Of a stretch of 64,000 bases of DNA, positions 1 to 7,576 are shown piece after piece. This DNA comes from Gymnodinialimonas ceratoperidinii (GTDB taxonomy: Bacteria; Pseudomonadota; Alphaproteobacteria; Rhodobacterales; Rhodobacteraceae). The stretch spans positions 3,087,501 through 3,151,500 of the forward strand of contig NZ_CP079194.1 of assembly GCF_019297855.1 (NCBI RefSeq), read 5' to 3'. The notes beneath the pieces were generated by a model, which was not told the origin of the DNA, made no database searches, and saw only the letters and a program-made list of their open reading frames with translations. The position numbers and the translations under genes were made by a program. Every line of letters starts with the position of its first letter. Position 1 is the first letter of the stretch.

Positions 1-1
1 T

Positions 2-232
2 GTGAAGGTGCAGATCTTCGGGCTGAGCACGGACAACGCGCGCGCCTTCTGGAACTGGCAGTTCATCCCCGGCGATCTACCGGACCTGCCGCAGACCCGC
101 GCAATGCTGATGCGCGCCTGCGACGCCCGCCTGCCCGCACGACTGCAGAAGGCGGATCTCGATCACATCATTGACGCTCTGCTCTCGGCGGCCGAGGACG
201 TGAAGGACCCAACCCGCGCCTTCGGCACCTGA
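2..232 (+). CDS. C-terminal fragment of a DegT/DnrJ/EryC1/StrS-type aminotransferase (gene cut by window edge)
   Basis: Only the last 76 codons are present; the reading frame is already open at the left edge, so the true start lies outside. The tail has a NARAFWNWQF segment, then TRAMLMRACDARLPARL and a DLDHIIDALLSA helix. From memory this resembles the carboxyl end of DegT/StrS-type PLP aminotransferases of Rhodobacteraceae, but the PLP lysine and the other diagnostic motifs are not in the window. The family call is therefore tentative. The stop codon is followed at once by a ladder of palindromes that may end transcription. Confidence 0.45.
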   Translation: MKVQIFGLSTDNARAFWNWQFIPGDLPDLPQTRAMLMRACDARLPARLQKADLDHIIDALLSAAEDVKDPTRAFGT

Positions 233-238
233 ACGCGC

Positions 239-329
239 CAAATCTTTTGCAAAAGATTTGCCCACGCCCTTGCAAGGGCGTGTGGCAGAGCCTTGCAAGG
301 CTCTGGAGCAGGGTTTTGCAAAACCCTGC
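239..329. repeat. Ladder of four perfect palindromes, each centred on TTGCAA
   Basis: Four perfect inverted repeats follow one another at 239-260, 263-282, 286-305 and 308-329 (22, 20, 20 and 22 bp). Each has the central core TTGCAA, but the arms differ (AAATCTT, CACGCCC, CAGAGCC and GCAGGGT). They fill the gap between an upstream aminotransferase tail and the next aminotransferase gene. They could be stacked terminator hairpins, protein-binding palindromes or a processing signal. No T-run follows any of them. Confidence 0.85.
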
Positions 330-409
330 GAGCGGACGGCGCAACATCGCTATTGAGGGCGCCGTGGCAGGGGCGTAGCGTCGGCTCGATCTGACACGGA
401 GGTGCTGCC

Positions 410-1771
410 ATGACGACCCATTCCCCTAATTCCTGGGAAGCCCGCGCCGAGGCCCATGCGCTTTACGGTTTCACCGACCTCCCCTCCGTGAGGGAGCGCG
501 GCACGGTCGTGGTGACCCATGGCGAGGGGCCCTACATTTTCGACACGCAGGGCCGCAAATACCTCGACAGCAACTCCGGCCTCTGGAACATGGTGGCGGG
601 GTTCGACCACCCCGGCCTCGCCGAAGCAGCCAAGGCGCAGTATGACCGCTTTCCGGGCTACCACGCCTTTTTCGGCCGCATGTCGGACCAGACCGTGGCC
701 CTGTCAGAGCGACTGATCGAGGTCAGCCCCTGGGACCGCGGCAAGGTGTTCTACACCAACTCCGGCTCCGAAGCGAATGACACGCTGGTCAAGATGCTCT
801 GGTTCATGGGCCGCGCCGAGGGCACGCCGGCCAAGCGCAAGATCCTGACCCGCGGCAATGCCTACCACGGGGTGACGGCCGTTTCGGCTTCGATGACCGC
901 AAAGCCCTATAACGAGGTTTTCGGCCTGCCGCTCGACGGGTTCATCCACCTCACCTGCCCCCACTACTGGCGCGAGGGCATGGAGGGCGAGAGCGAGGCC
1001 GAATTCACCGCCCGTCTCGCGGCCGAGCTGGAGGAGGTCATCAACCGCGAGGGCGCTGACACCATCGCCGGCTTCTTCGCCGAGCCGGTCCTGGGCGCCG
1101 GCGGCGTCATTCCGCCCCCCGAGGGCTATTTTCAGGCGATGCAGGCGGTGCTGCGCAAGCATGGCATCCCGCTGATCTCGGACGAGGTCATCTGCGGCTT
1201 CGGGCGCACCGGCAATATCTGGGGCTGCGAGACCTACGATTTCGTGCCCGATGCGATCATCTCCTCCAAGGCGCTGACCGCCGGCTATTTCCCCATGGGA
1301 GCGGTGATGCTCGGCCCCGAGATGGCGGACCGGTTGCAGGCGGCGATCGATCCGATCGAGGAATTCCCCCACGGCTTCACCGCCAGCGGCCACCCGGTGG
1401 GCTGCGCGGTGGCGCTGAAGGCGATCGACGTGGTGCTTGAGGAAGGTCTGCTCGAGGCCGTGCGCGCCGGCGCGGGCCGGATGGAGCAGGGTTTGCGGGC
1501 GATCGCGGCCCATCCCAACATCGGCGAGTTGCGCGGGATCGGCTACATGTGGGCGCTGGAGGCCGTGCGCGAGGGCAAGACGCCTTTCGAAGGGGATCTG
1601 AGCGTCTCGGAGCGGATCGCCAATACCTGCACCGATCACGGGTTGATCTGCCGGCCCCTGGGGCAATCGGTGGTGCTCTGCCCGCCGTTCACCCTGACGG
1701 ACGGGCAGATGGACGAGATGTTCGAGAAGCTGGATGCCGCGTTGCGGAAGGTGTTCGCGGAGATCACGTGA
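410..1771 (+). CDS. Class III omega-aminotransferase (aspartate aminotransferase superfamily, PLP-dependent)
   Basis: A 453-residue protein of the usual length for class III (fold type I) transaminases that move an amino group from an omega-amine or beta-amino acid to pyruvate or a similar acceptor. Visible family features are YTNSGSEANDT for cofactor phosphate binding, AYHG, the Asp of ISDEVICGFGRTG that contacts the PLP ring nitrogen, and SSKALTAGY, in which Lys287 is the likely Schiff-base lysine. The ATG has a good ribosome site (GGAGGTG) just upstream. It stands alone between the palindrome ladder and a dispersed repeat. The amine donor (beta-alanine, taurine, putrescine or other) cannot be told from the sequence. 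Confidence 0.88.
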   Translation: MTTHSPNSWEARAEAHALYGFTDLPSVRERGTVVVTHGEGPYIFDTQGRKYLDSNSGLWNMVAGFDHPGLAEAAKAQYDRFPGYHAFFGRMSDQTVALSERLIEVSPWDRGKVFYTNSGSEANDTLVKMLWFMGRAEGTPAKRKILTRGNAYHGVTAVSASMTAKPYNEVFGLPLDGFIHLTCPHYWREGMEGESEAEFTARLAAELEEVINREGADTIAGFFAEPVLGAGGVIPPPEGYFQAMQAVLRKHGIPLISDEVICGFGRTGNIWGCETYDFVPDAIISSKALTAGYFPMGAVMLGPEMADRLQAAIDPIEEFPHGFTASGHPVGCAVALKAIDVVLEEGLLEAVRAGAGRMEQGLRAIAAHPNIGELRGIGYMWALEAVREGKTPFEGDLSVSERIANTCTDHGLICRPLGQSVVLCPPFTLTDGQMDEMFEKLDAALRKVFAEIT

Positions 1772-1790
1772 CGGCGTTCGAGGCGGGGCA

Positions 1791-1823
1791 CGGGAATCCC
1801 GTATTTATGAAAAGGTGAAGCGG
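1791..1823 (+). repeat. Dispersed intergenic element, copy 1 (GTATTTnnGAAAAGGTGAAG type)
   Basis: Just after the aminotransferase stop there is GGGAATCCC, then GTATTTATGAAAAGGTGAAG. This resembles the core of the other dispersed elements in the window, which read GTATTTTTGAAAAGATGAA or GTTGTATTGGCCAAGATGAAG. It is one of the more divergent copies. Confidence 0.5.
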
Positions 1824-1876
1824 TAGCGCGGCGAGTTGACCGCGGGCCGCAGCGCGCCTGAGCCGTGGCGGTTACG

Positions 1877-2188
1877 TCAGGGGGTGTTGAGGACTTCCTG
1901 GCAGCGGGTGTGAGCGGCGGTGACGCGGTCCATCTCGTAGAAATGATCCGGATTGGTGGGCTGCGCGACGGCGGCCATGGTGCGTGCCGCGGTGGCGAGG
2001 CGGGCTGCTGCGGCGGCGCGTTCGGACGCGTCTGGCGCGGTTTCGCACAGCGCATAATCCGCCATCGCGGATTGGTAGAGGCTCATCTCGTCAGAGCCGC
2101 TTTCCATTCCGAAAATTGGTGCGAGAAGACCGCAGGATGCGGTCGAGGACACCGCGAGGGCGAGGCAGAATAAACGGATCAGGGGCAT
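1877..2188 (-). CDS. Small putative lipoprotein
   Basis: A 103-residue protein with an N-terminal hydrophobic signal ending in STASC, which fits a lipobox with Cys19 as the lipidated residue. The rest is mostly alpha-helical and alanine-rich (SERAAAAARLATAARTMAAV), with two further cysteines (YALC and TRC). I do not recognise a family. Its ATG overlaps the stop of phaR by one base (TAATG), so it is probably translated as the last gene of the phaR transcript. A role in PHA metabolism is not implied by sequence. Confidence 0.65.
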   Translation of the reverse strand: MPLIRLFCLALAVSSTASCGLLAPIFGMESGSDEMSLYQSAMADYALCETAPDASERAAAAARLATAARTMAAVAQPTNPDHFYEMDRVTAAHTRCQEVLNTP

Positions 2189-2739
2189 TACATCTTACTG
2201 AGTTTGGCTTGCAGTTCAGCGAGTTGGCGCTTGATCGCGTCCAATTCTTCCGAGGGGGATGCATCGTCATCGGGGGCCGCTTTGGAGCCTTGCCCGCCGC
2301 TTGCTGCGCCACCGGTCATCGCGTTGAAGAAGGCCTCTTGTTGCGCGCGCATGGCGTCGAAGCCGGGCATGGAGGCCATCGGGTTGATTGCGGCCATGTT
2401 GTCCATGATCGTGCTCTGGCCCTCTTTCAGCATCTCGAAACTGGAGGCGAGGAACTCGGGCACCACGGAATGGGCCTGGGTCGTGTAGCTGCGTACCAGA
2501 TCGGTCAGCACCGAGATCGGCAGAACTGATTCTCCCCGCGATTCGTGGTCGGCCACGATCTGCAGCAGGTACTGGCGGGTCAGGTCATCACCGGATTTGA
2601 GGTCCACGATCTTCACCTCGCGGCCGTCACGGATGAAGCCTGCAATGTCTTCCAGCGTGACGTAGTCAGAGGTTTCCGTGTTGTACAGCCGACGGCTGGC
2701 GTAGCGCTTGATGAGAAGCGGCTCGGGTGTGTCGGTCAT
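2188..2739 (-). CDS. phaR: PHA synthesis repressor PhaR
   Basis: A 183-residue regulator with the PHB/PHA accumulation regulator DNA-binding domain at the N-terminus (LIKRYASRRLYNTETSDYVTLEDIA, about residues 8-35, continuing to about 70) and a following PHB-binding-type region. The tail is rich in Ala/Gln/Lys and ends in a short coiled-coil-like helix (LDAIKRQLAELQAKL). PhaR of Paracoccus and Rhodobacter represses phasin and its own gene and is released by binding PHA granules. A strong ribosome site (GGAGGAGGG) precedes the ATG. A near-consensus PhaR box lies about 25 bp upstream, which suggests autoregulation. Confidence 0.93.
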   Translation of the reverse strand: MTDTPEPLLIKRYASRRLYNTETSDYVTLEDIAGFIRDGREVKIVDLKSGDDLTRQYLLQIVADHESRGESVLPISVLTDLVRSYTTQAHSVVPEFLASSFEMLKEGQSTIMDNMAAINPMASMPGFDAMRAQQEAFFNAMTGGAASGGQGSKAAPDDDASPSEELDAIKRQLAELQAKLSKM

Positions 2740-2763
2740 TAACGTTGCCCTCCTCCGATTGTT

Positions 2764-2774
2764 TTGCGGTGCAG
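2764..2774 (-). promoter_or_regulatory. Candidate PhaR box upstream of phaR (one mismatch)
   Basis: TTGCGGTGCAG differs at one base from the CTGCN3GCAG pattern reported for PhaR sites in Rhodobacterales. Read on the minus strand, GCTGCACCGCA is identical to the core of the perfect box at 3648-3658 upstream of phaP. The position, about 25 bp before the phaR ATG, fits autorepression. Confidence 0.55.
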
Positions 2775-2990
2775 CATTTGTAGCCTACGCTGCCTGTCAG
2801 GGAATGCAATCGGTGGTTTTTGCCTGCGGATGAAAGGGTTTGCGCGGTTCTTATAGACGAATGCCGACCAGTCGGCCCCGCGATCAGTGGTTGTGTTAGG
2901 CATCATGAAAGTGCAATCCGCGCGCTACGATTGCCGCAAACGCAACCTGAAGCGCGTTACCACCCCTAGATAACTGCATATATCGACACG

Positions 2991-3022
2991 AAAAAAGGCG
3001 GACCAACGCCTGTTGATCCGCC
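2991..3022 (-). terminator. Rho-independent terminator of phaP
   Basis: On the minus strand an 11-bp stem (GGCGGATCAAC pairing with GTTGGTCCGCC, one G-T pair) is followed by six T residues at 2996-2991. It lies about 90-120 bases past the phaP stop and separates phaP from phaR. Confidence 0.85.
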
Positions 3023-3111
3023 CTTTCAAGGCCTGCGATGCGCGGGGGGAGGACCCTGCATCACAGTATGTGAAAACCTGACGCGCCGGGGAGGACGGCG
3101 CGCGGAACCGC

Positions 3112-3567
3112 TTACTTGGCGGTTGCGGCTTTCTTGGCGGCAGTCGTTACCTCTGCCGTTGCTTTCTTGACCGCGGCGGAGGCTTCTTCGGAAGCTTCCT
3201 TGCCGGCTGCCATCATCAGCTCAACCGTTTCCATCTGAACCTTCTTCGCGACTTCGGCGAAGGCGGCCATGTTCTCGGCAACCATTTCGGCCTGAGCGGA
3301 GGCGAAGTCGGTCATGGATTTGGTGTAATCGGCGGGCTCGTCCTTGACGGAAGCGACATCACCGATCTTGGCGATGGTGTCTTTGGTCCACTTGGAAGAA
3401 ATCTCGGTGGATTTCTCGGCGGCTTCGAGGGCCACTTTGGACATTTTCTCGGACACGGCGGCCTGAGATTTGAACGACTCGGAAATGGCGGACATGTCCA
3501 GCGGGAAGGATGCCATCATTTCGGTCATGTACTTCGAAAAGTCGGGGGTGGTTGCTGCTTTAGCCAT
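3112..3567 (-). CDS. phaP: Phasin, PHA granule-associated protein
   Basis: A 151-residue, almost wholly helical protein with a phasin-type body (MSAISESFKSQAAVSEKMSKVALEAAEKS, then FASAQAEMVAENMAAFAEVAKK). It has an Ala/Lys-rich tail (VKKATAEVTTAAKKAATAK) like those seen in granule-coating phasins. It lies directly downstream of phaC on the same strand, with 153 bases between them holding two perfect PhaR boxes, so it is probably a separately controlled, strongly induced transcript. A clear ribosome site (GGAG) lies upstream of the ATG, and a good terminator follows. Confidence 0.9.
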   Translation of the reverse strand: MAKAATTPDFSKYMTEMMASFPLDMSAISESFKSQAAVSEKMSKVALEAAEKSTEISSKWTKDTIAKIGDVASVKDEPADYTKSMTDFASAQAEMVAENMAAFAEVAKKVQMETVELMMAAGKEASEEASAAVKKATAEVTTAAKKAATAK

Positions 3568-3647
3568 TGGAATTCTCCGGTTTTGCGACCCGTCAGGGCC
3601 CGTCTCGAGCCCGTCTGGTGTGTTATCTGATGAAGGCTATATGGATG

Positions 3648-3685
3648 CTGCACCGCAGAAAGTCAATGGTTTTTCTGCAGCGCAG
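3648..3685 (-). promoter_or_regulatory. Two perfect PhaR boxes upstream of phaP
   Basis: CTGCACCGCAG at 3648-3658 and CTGCAGCGCAG at 3675-3685 both match CTGCN3GCAG exactly, with centres 27 bp apart. They sit 80-120 bp before the phaP start codon, where PhaR is known to act on phasin genes of relatives. The binding call is inferred from the motif and gene context. Confidence 0.75.
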
Positions 3686-3720
3686 CATGACGCTAGGTCA
3701 GCCGGAAAAATGAAGCAAAA

Positions 3721-5547
3721 TCAGATGGATTTGCCTTCCTTAACGTAATCTCCCGGCGCGGGAGCCAAAATTTCTCTCCCTCCGTCTCCGGGTTTGCGCG
3801 CAGAAACCTTGGTACCGGACCGCTTGGTCAGCCACTTCTCCCACCGGGGCCACCACGAGCCTTCGTTGAAGGTCGCCGACGCCAGCCAATCAGCCGCCTC
3901 CCCCGAGACGCCGTCGTTGGTGTAGTGGCCGTACTTCTTCTTCGACGGGGGGTTCACGATGCCGGCGATATGGCCGGACTCCGACAGGATGAAGGTCTTG
4001 TCCTTCGAGGCCATTTTCGTCACGCCGCGAAAGCTGTCGACCCAGGGGGCGATGTGGTCTGTTTCACAGGCAATCGCACAGATCGGCACCGTCACGTCCT
4101 TCAGTGACAGGGTCTCGCCGAGGAGGTCGACCCCCCCCCCCGCGAGGCGATCGCCTTGGCACAGGCCGCGCAGGTACTGCGTCGCCATCTTGCCCGGCAG
4201 ATTGGTGCCGTCGCCGTTCCAGAACAGCAGATCGAAGGCGGGCGGCGCCTCGCCCATCATGTAGCTGCGCACGGCGGGGCCGTAGATCAGGTCCTTGGAG
4301 CGCAGGAAGGAAAAGGTGCGCGACATGAAATAGCTGTCGAGCACGCCGTCCTGCTCGACCTGCCGCTCGATCGCATCGACGAAATCATCCTGCAGGAAGG
4401 GCGTGAATTCGCCCTGCACCGAGAAATCGGTGAGCGTGGTGAACAGCGTTGCCGATTTGATCGACTTGTCGCCCCGCTTCTTCATCAGCGCCATCGTTAG
4501 GTTCAGCGTCGTCCCGGCGATGCAATAGCCCACCGCGTTGACCTGCTTTTCGCCGGTGATCTCCTTCACCTCTTCGATCGCGGCGAGGTAGCCGTCCTCG
4601 ATGTAATCCTCCAGCCCGCAATCGGCATAGCTCTCGTCCGGGTTCTTCCAGCTCACCACGAAAAGCGTGTAGCCTTGGTCGACGATCCACTTGATGAGGC
4701 TGTTCTTCTCCTTCAGATCCAGCACGTAGAACTTGTTGATCCAGGGCGGGAAGATGATCAGCGGGGTCTTGTGGACCTTTTCGGTCGTCGGGGCGTATTG
4801 GATCAGCTCCAGCATCCGGTTGCGGAACACGACGGAGCCTTCGGTGGTGCCGATGTTCTTGCCGACCTCGAAGGCATCGGGATCGGCGAGGGTCGGGAGG
4901 AGCTCTCCCCCATGGGTCTCGAAATCCCGAACGAGGTTCTCCAACCCCTGAACGAGGCTTTCGCCCTCGGTCTCCACCGCCTTTTCAAGCGCATCGGGGT
5001 TGGTGGCGAAATAATTGGTGGGCGAGAACAGCTCGATCACCTGCGAGGCGAAGAACTCCACCCGTTGCTTGTCGCGGCCTTCCAGCCCTTCGAGCTCCTC
5101 GACCGCCTTGCGGATCGCCTCCGAGCCCAAGGCATATTGGTGGCGCACGAAGCTGAAATAGGGATGCGTGCGCCAGAGCGGGTTGGAAAATCGCGGATCG
5201 GAGGCGAGTTCGTCCTCCTCGGCAACCGGCAGCTGACCCTGTGCCAGCGCCTCCTGCATCTCCATGTATTGCGACATCGCCTGCCCCCAGTAAGAGGCCT
5301 GCCGCTCCAGCAGCTTTCCGGGGTTCGCAATGGCGTCCGACCAATAGGCCGCGCCCGCCTTGAGGTAGAGATCCTGGCTCGGGCCGGAAAGCCCCTGATC
5401 GGCCGGCGGGCGCTTGCCCATCGCCGCCACCAATCGCTTGGACAAGGCATCGACCTTGGCGAGGTTCGCGTTCAGCCTCTCCAGCGCTTCCCCACCGTCG
5501 GGTGTTGCGCTTTCGGCCCCGCCGTCGTCTTCTGATCGCTGTGACAC
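3721..5547 (-). CDS. phaC: Class I poly(3-hydroxyalkanoate) synthase
   Basis: A 608-residue PHA polymerase of class I length. It has the N-terminal PhaC domain (SDPRFSNPLWRTHPYFSFVRHQY) and an alpha/beta-hydrolase core with the lipase-like box GYCIAG. The catalytic triad is Cys342, Asp497 (CETDHIAPW) and His526 (ESGHIAG). It polymerises 3-hydroxyacyl-CoA on granules. The start appears to be GTG at 5547. An unbroken run of 11 C on the plus strand (4131-4141; poly-G in the message, about residues 469-473) codes for AGGGV and is a possible slippage site, although the frame here is intact. It is divergent from phaZ. Confidence 0.95.
   Translation of the reverse strand: MSQRSEDDGGAESATPDGGEALERLNANLAKVDALSKRLVAAMGKRPPADQGLSGPSQDLYLKAGAAYWSDAIANPGKLLERQASYWGQAMSQYMEMQEALAQGQLPVAEEDELASDPRFSNPLWRTHPYFSFVRHQYALGSEAIRKAVEELEGLEGRDKQRVEFFASQVIELFSPTNYFATNPDALEKAVETEGESLVQGLENLVRDFETHGGELLPTLADPDAFEVGKNIGTTEGSVVFRNRMLELIQYAPTTEKVHKTPLIIFPPWINKFYVLDLKEKNSLIKWIVDQGYTLFVVSWKNPDESYADCGLEDYIEDGYLAAIEEVKEITGEKQVNAVGYCIAGTTLNLTMALMKKRGDKSIKSATLFTTLTDFSVQGEFTPFLQDDFVDAIERQVEQDGVLDSYFMSRTFSFLRSKDLIYGPAVRSYMMGEAPPAFDLLFWNGDGTNLPGKMATQYLRGLCQGDRLAGGGVDLLGETLSLKDVTVPICAIACETDHIAPWVDSFRGVTKMASKDKTFILSESGHIAGIVNPPSKKKYGHYTNDGVSGEAADWLASATFNEGSWWPRWEKWLTKRSGTKVSARKPGDGGREILAPAPGDYVKEGKSI
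4131..4141. repeat. Homopolymer of 11 C inside phaC
   Basis: An uninterrupted 11-base C tract lies within the phaC coding sequence (G tract in the transcript), encoding Gly-Gly-Gly. Tracts of this length are prone to replication slippage and to sequencing error. The gene is in frame with 11 bases. Confidence 0.9.
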
Positions 5548-5568
5548 CTTGTATTCCCCACCCTAATG

Positions 5569-5580
5569 CTGCATCTGCAT
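5569..5580. promoter_or_regulatory. Possible PhaR site in the phaC-phaZ divergent promoter
   Basis: CTGCATCTGCAT is a TGC-rich near match (one mismatch) to the CTGCN4GCAG variant of PhaR boxes. It lies 22 bp upstream of the phaC start and about 100 bp upstream of phaZ. It is weaker than the phaP boxes. Confidence 0.35.
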
Positions 5581-5677
5581 AGTAACTGTATTTTTACGGG
5601 GCTAGGGTGAGGTGGTCCACGTGACGAAATGATCCGGGGTCACAATGGGCTGACCATGCCGGGTAATGGAGTACTAA

Positions 5678-6955
5678 ATGCGACAGCTACTCACCTACGA
5701 CCTGATGGAATCGATGCGGGTCACCAGCCAATGGATGGGCGCTTCGGCCCGCGCCATGTGCAGCTATCCGCAGCTTGGCCTGTCCACCAATCCCTTCATC
5801 CAGATGACAGCCGCCTGGGGCGAAGTCACCGAGCGCAGCTTCGAGCGGATGGCCGCCAAACCCGATTGGGGCATCTCCTCGATCCCCGGCGAGGACGGCC
5901 AGGACCACGTGATCACCATCGAAACGGTGATCGAGCGCCCTTTCGGCGACCTGATCCGGTTCGACGTACAGGGCCGAGAGCCCACGGGCCGCAAGGTTCT
6001 GCTGGTAGCGCCGATGTCGGGGCACTACGCGACGTTGCTGCGCAAGACCGTCATCTCCCTGCTGCCCGACGCCGATGTCTACATCACCGATTGGCACAAC
6101 GCGCGCGACATTCCAGTCAGCGCCGGCAAATTCGACATCGAGGATTATACGCTCTACCTCGTTGATTTCCTGCGCGAAATGGGGCCCGACACCAATGTCA
6201 TCGCGGTCTGTCAGCCGGCCCCTCTGGCGCTGGCGGCCACGGCTTATCTCGCCGAGGAAGACCCTTCGGCACAGCCCCGGACGCTGACCCTGATCGGCGG
6301 CCCGATCGACCCCGACGCGGCCGCCACCGATGTGACGGATTTCGGCCGCCGGGTGACGATGGGCCAGTTGGAAAAATTCGTCGTCCAGCGGGTCGGCTTC
6401 AAATACGCGGGCGCGGGCCGGATGGTCTATCCCGGCATCCAGCAGCTTGCGAGCTTCATGGCGATGAATGCCGAAAGCCATGCCAAGGCCTTCACCAACC
6501 AGATCGTCGCTGTCTCCAAGGGTGAGGCCAGCGATCACGACAAGCACAATGTCTTCTACGACGAATACCTTGCGGTGATGGACATGACCGCCGAGTTCTA
6601 CCTCTCGACGGTGGAGCGGATCTTCAAGAACCGCGAGATTGCCAAGAACACCTTCGTTGTGGACGGCAAAGCGGTCGATATCGGCAAGATCACCTCGGTT
6701 GCGGTGAAAACGGTTGAGGGCGGGAAGGACGATATCTCGGCTCCCGGCCAATGCGTCGCCGCGCTCGACATGCTCTCCGGATTGCCGGAGGAAAAGAAGG
6801 CCAATTACATCGAGCCCGAGGCCGGCCACTACGGTATCTTCGCGGGCAAGTCCTGGCGCAACAACATCCGCCCTCTGGTGCTGGATTTCATCGATGCCAA
6901 CGCGGGTGACGCCAAGGTCGCGCCGAAGGGTGCCAAGAAGAAGTCCGCCAAGTGA
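5678..6955 (+). CDS. phaZ: Intracellular poly(3-hydroxyalkanoate) depolymerase
   Basis: A 425-residue protein of the intracellular PhaZ type. It carries the N-terminal segment RQLLTYDLMESMRVTSQWM, an alpha/beta-hydrolase core with the nucleophile box AVCQPA (Cys178), and EAGHYGIF near the end as the likely catalytic His. It mobilises stored PHA. A Lys/Ala-rich tail (APKGAKKKSAK) is present. It is transcribed divergently from phaC, the usual arrangement in Rhodobacterales. A GGAG ribosome site precedes the ATG. Its TGA overlaps the GTG of the next gene by 4 bases, so the two are probably co-translated. Confidence 0.93.
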   Translation: MRQLLTYDLMESMRVTSQWMGASARAMCSYPQLGLSTNPFIQMTAAWGEVTERSFERMAAKPDWGISSIPGEDGQDHVITIETVIERPFGDLIRFDVQGREPTGRKVLLVAPMSGHYATLLRKTVISLLPDADVYITDWHNARDIPVSAGKFDIEDYTLYLVDFLREMGPDTNVIAVCQPAPLALAATAYLAEEDPSAQPRTLTLIGGPIDPDAAATDVTDFGRRVTMGQLEKFVVQRVGFKYAGAGRMVYPGIQQLASFMAMNAESHAKAFTNQIVAVSKGEASDHDKHNVFYDEYLAVMDMTAEFYLSTVERIFKNREIAKNTFVVDGKAVDIGKITSVAVKTVEGGKDDISAPGQCVAALDMLSGLPEEKKANYIEPEAGHYGIFAGKSWRNNIRPLVLDFIDANAGDAKVAPKGAKKKSAK

Positions 6956-7515
6956 GCGTCACCGACCTGCCATGGTCCTGCCGATGCGGCGCGACCCATG
7001 GCAAACTGGAAGTCGGACGCGGATCAGGCACGGCGGCGGTCTGTCATTGCGAAAGCTGCACCCGTGCGCAGCGCCACTTCGGTGTCGACGCCTCACAAGC
7101 CGAGGGCGTGGCGGTTTTTCAGACCACGCCTGACCGTTTCACGATCATGGACGGGGCGGAGAACCTTGGCCTTGCGCGGCTCTCTCCAAAGGGGGCGTAT
7201 CGCTGGTACGCGCGTTGCTGCAACACGCAGTTGGGCGTCTCCTCCACCACGCCGAAATTCGCTTTCTTCAGCGCGGTTCAGACGATCTTTCCCGACCCCG
7301 CTCCGCTCGGCAAAGCCCGCACCCACGCCTTTGTGCAGCAACCCGGTGGCAAGGTAAAACACACCCGTCTGATGCCGGCGATCATCGCTCTCCTGACGCG
7401 CAGCGTCACGGCGCTGACCTCAGGCAACTGGCGCGACACACCGTTCTTTGACGTCGAGACGGGCCAGCCCATCGCGCCGCCTGAGGTCTTGCCGAAAGGC
7501 GCTGGAAGCGCATAG
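6952..7515 (+). CDS. GFA-like / DUF6151 zinc-ribbon protein
   Basis: A 187-residue protein with cysteine pairs spaced like glutathione-dependent formaldehyde-activating (GFA) fold proteins: SCRCGATHG near residue 9, CHCESC near residue 31, and ARCCNTQ near residue 88. This matches the uncharacterised DUF6151 group. The GTG start overlaps the phaZ stop (GTGA), giving a two-gene unit, but no biochemical link to PHA is known to me. It may bind Zn; the reaction, if any, is unknown. Confidence 0.7.
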   Translation: MSVTDLPWSCRCGATHGKLEVGRGSGTAAVCHCESCTRAQRHFGVDASQAEGVAVFQTTPDRFTIMDGAENLGLARLSPKGAYRWYARCCNTQLGVSSTTPKFAFFSAVQTIFPDPAPLGKARTHAFVQQPGGKVKHTRLMPAIIALLTRSVTALTSGNWRDTPFFDVETGQPIAPPEVLPKGAGSA

Positions 7516-7545
7516 CACTGTCACTATCTCAACTGACTAGCGCGC

Positions 7546-7576
7546 TTATCCACAGCTTATCCACAGATTATTTGCA
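7546..7576 (+). promoter_or_regulatory. Three DnaA-box-like 9-mers at exact 11-bp steps
   Basis: TTATCCACA occurs perfectly at 7546-7554 and 7557-7565 in the same orientation. A degenerate third copy, TTATTTGCA, starts at 7568. The 9-mer equals the Escherichia coli DnaA-box consensus, and the 11-bp step puts each box on the same face of the helix. The stretch lies between the convergent ends of the DUF6151 gene and the MetE-like gene. It might titrate DnaA or reload it with ATP; this is motif-based inference. Confidence 0.6.

Larger units (their letters stand above)
2740..3111. other. phaP-phaR intergenic region
   Basis: This 372-base gap holds the phaR leader with a TTGC-GGT-GCAG box at 2764-2774, then about 200 bases with no supportable gene, then the phaP terminator. 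A 22-codon ATG frame near 2905 has no ribosome site, and I do not call it. Confidence 0.6.

Noticed and set aside
2905-2973. A 22-codon ATG frame in the phaR-phaP gap
   Set aside because: No ribosome site, no hydrophobic or other recognisable pattern.
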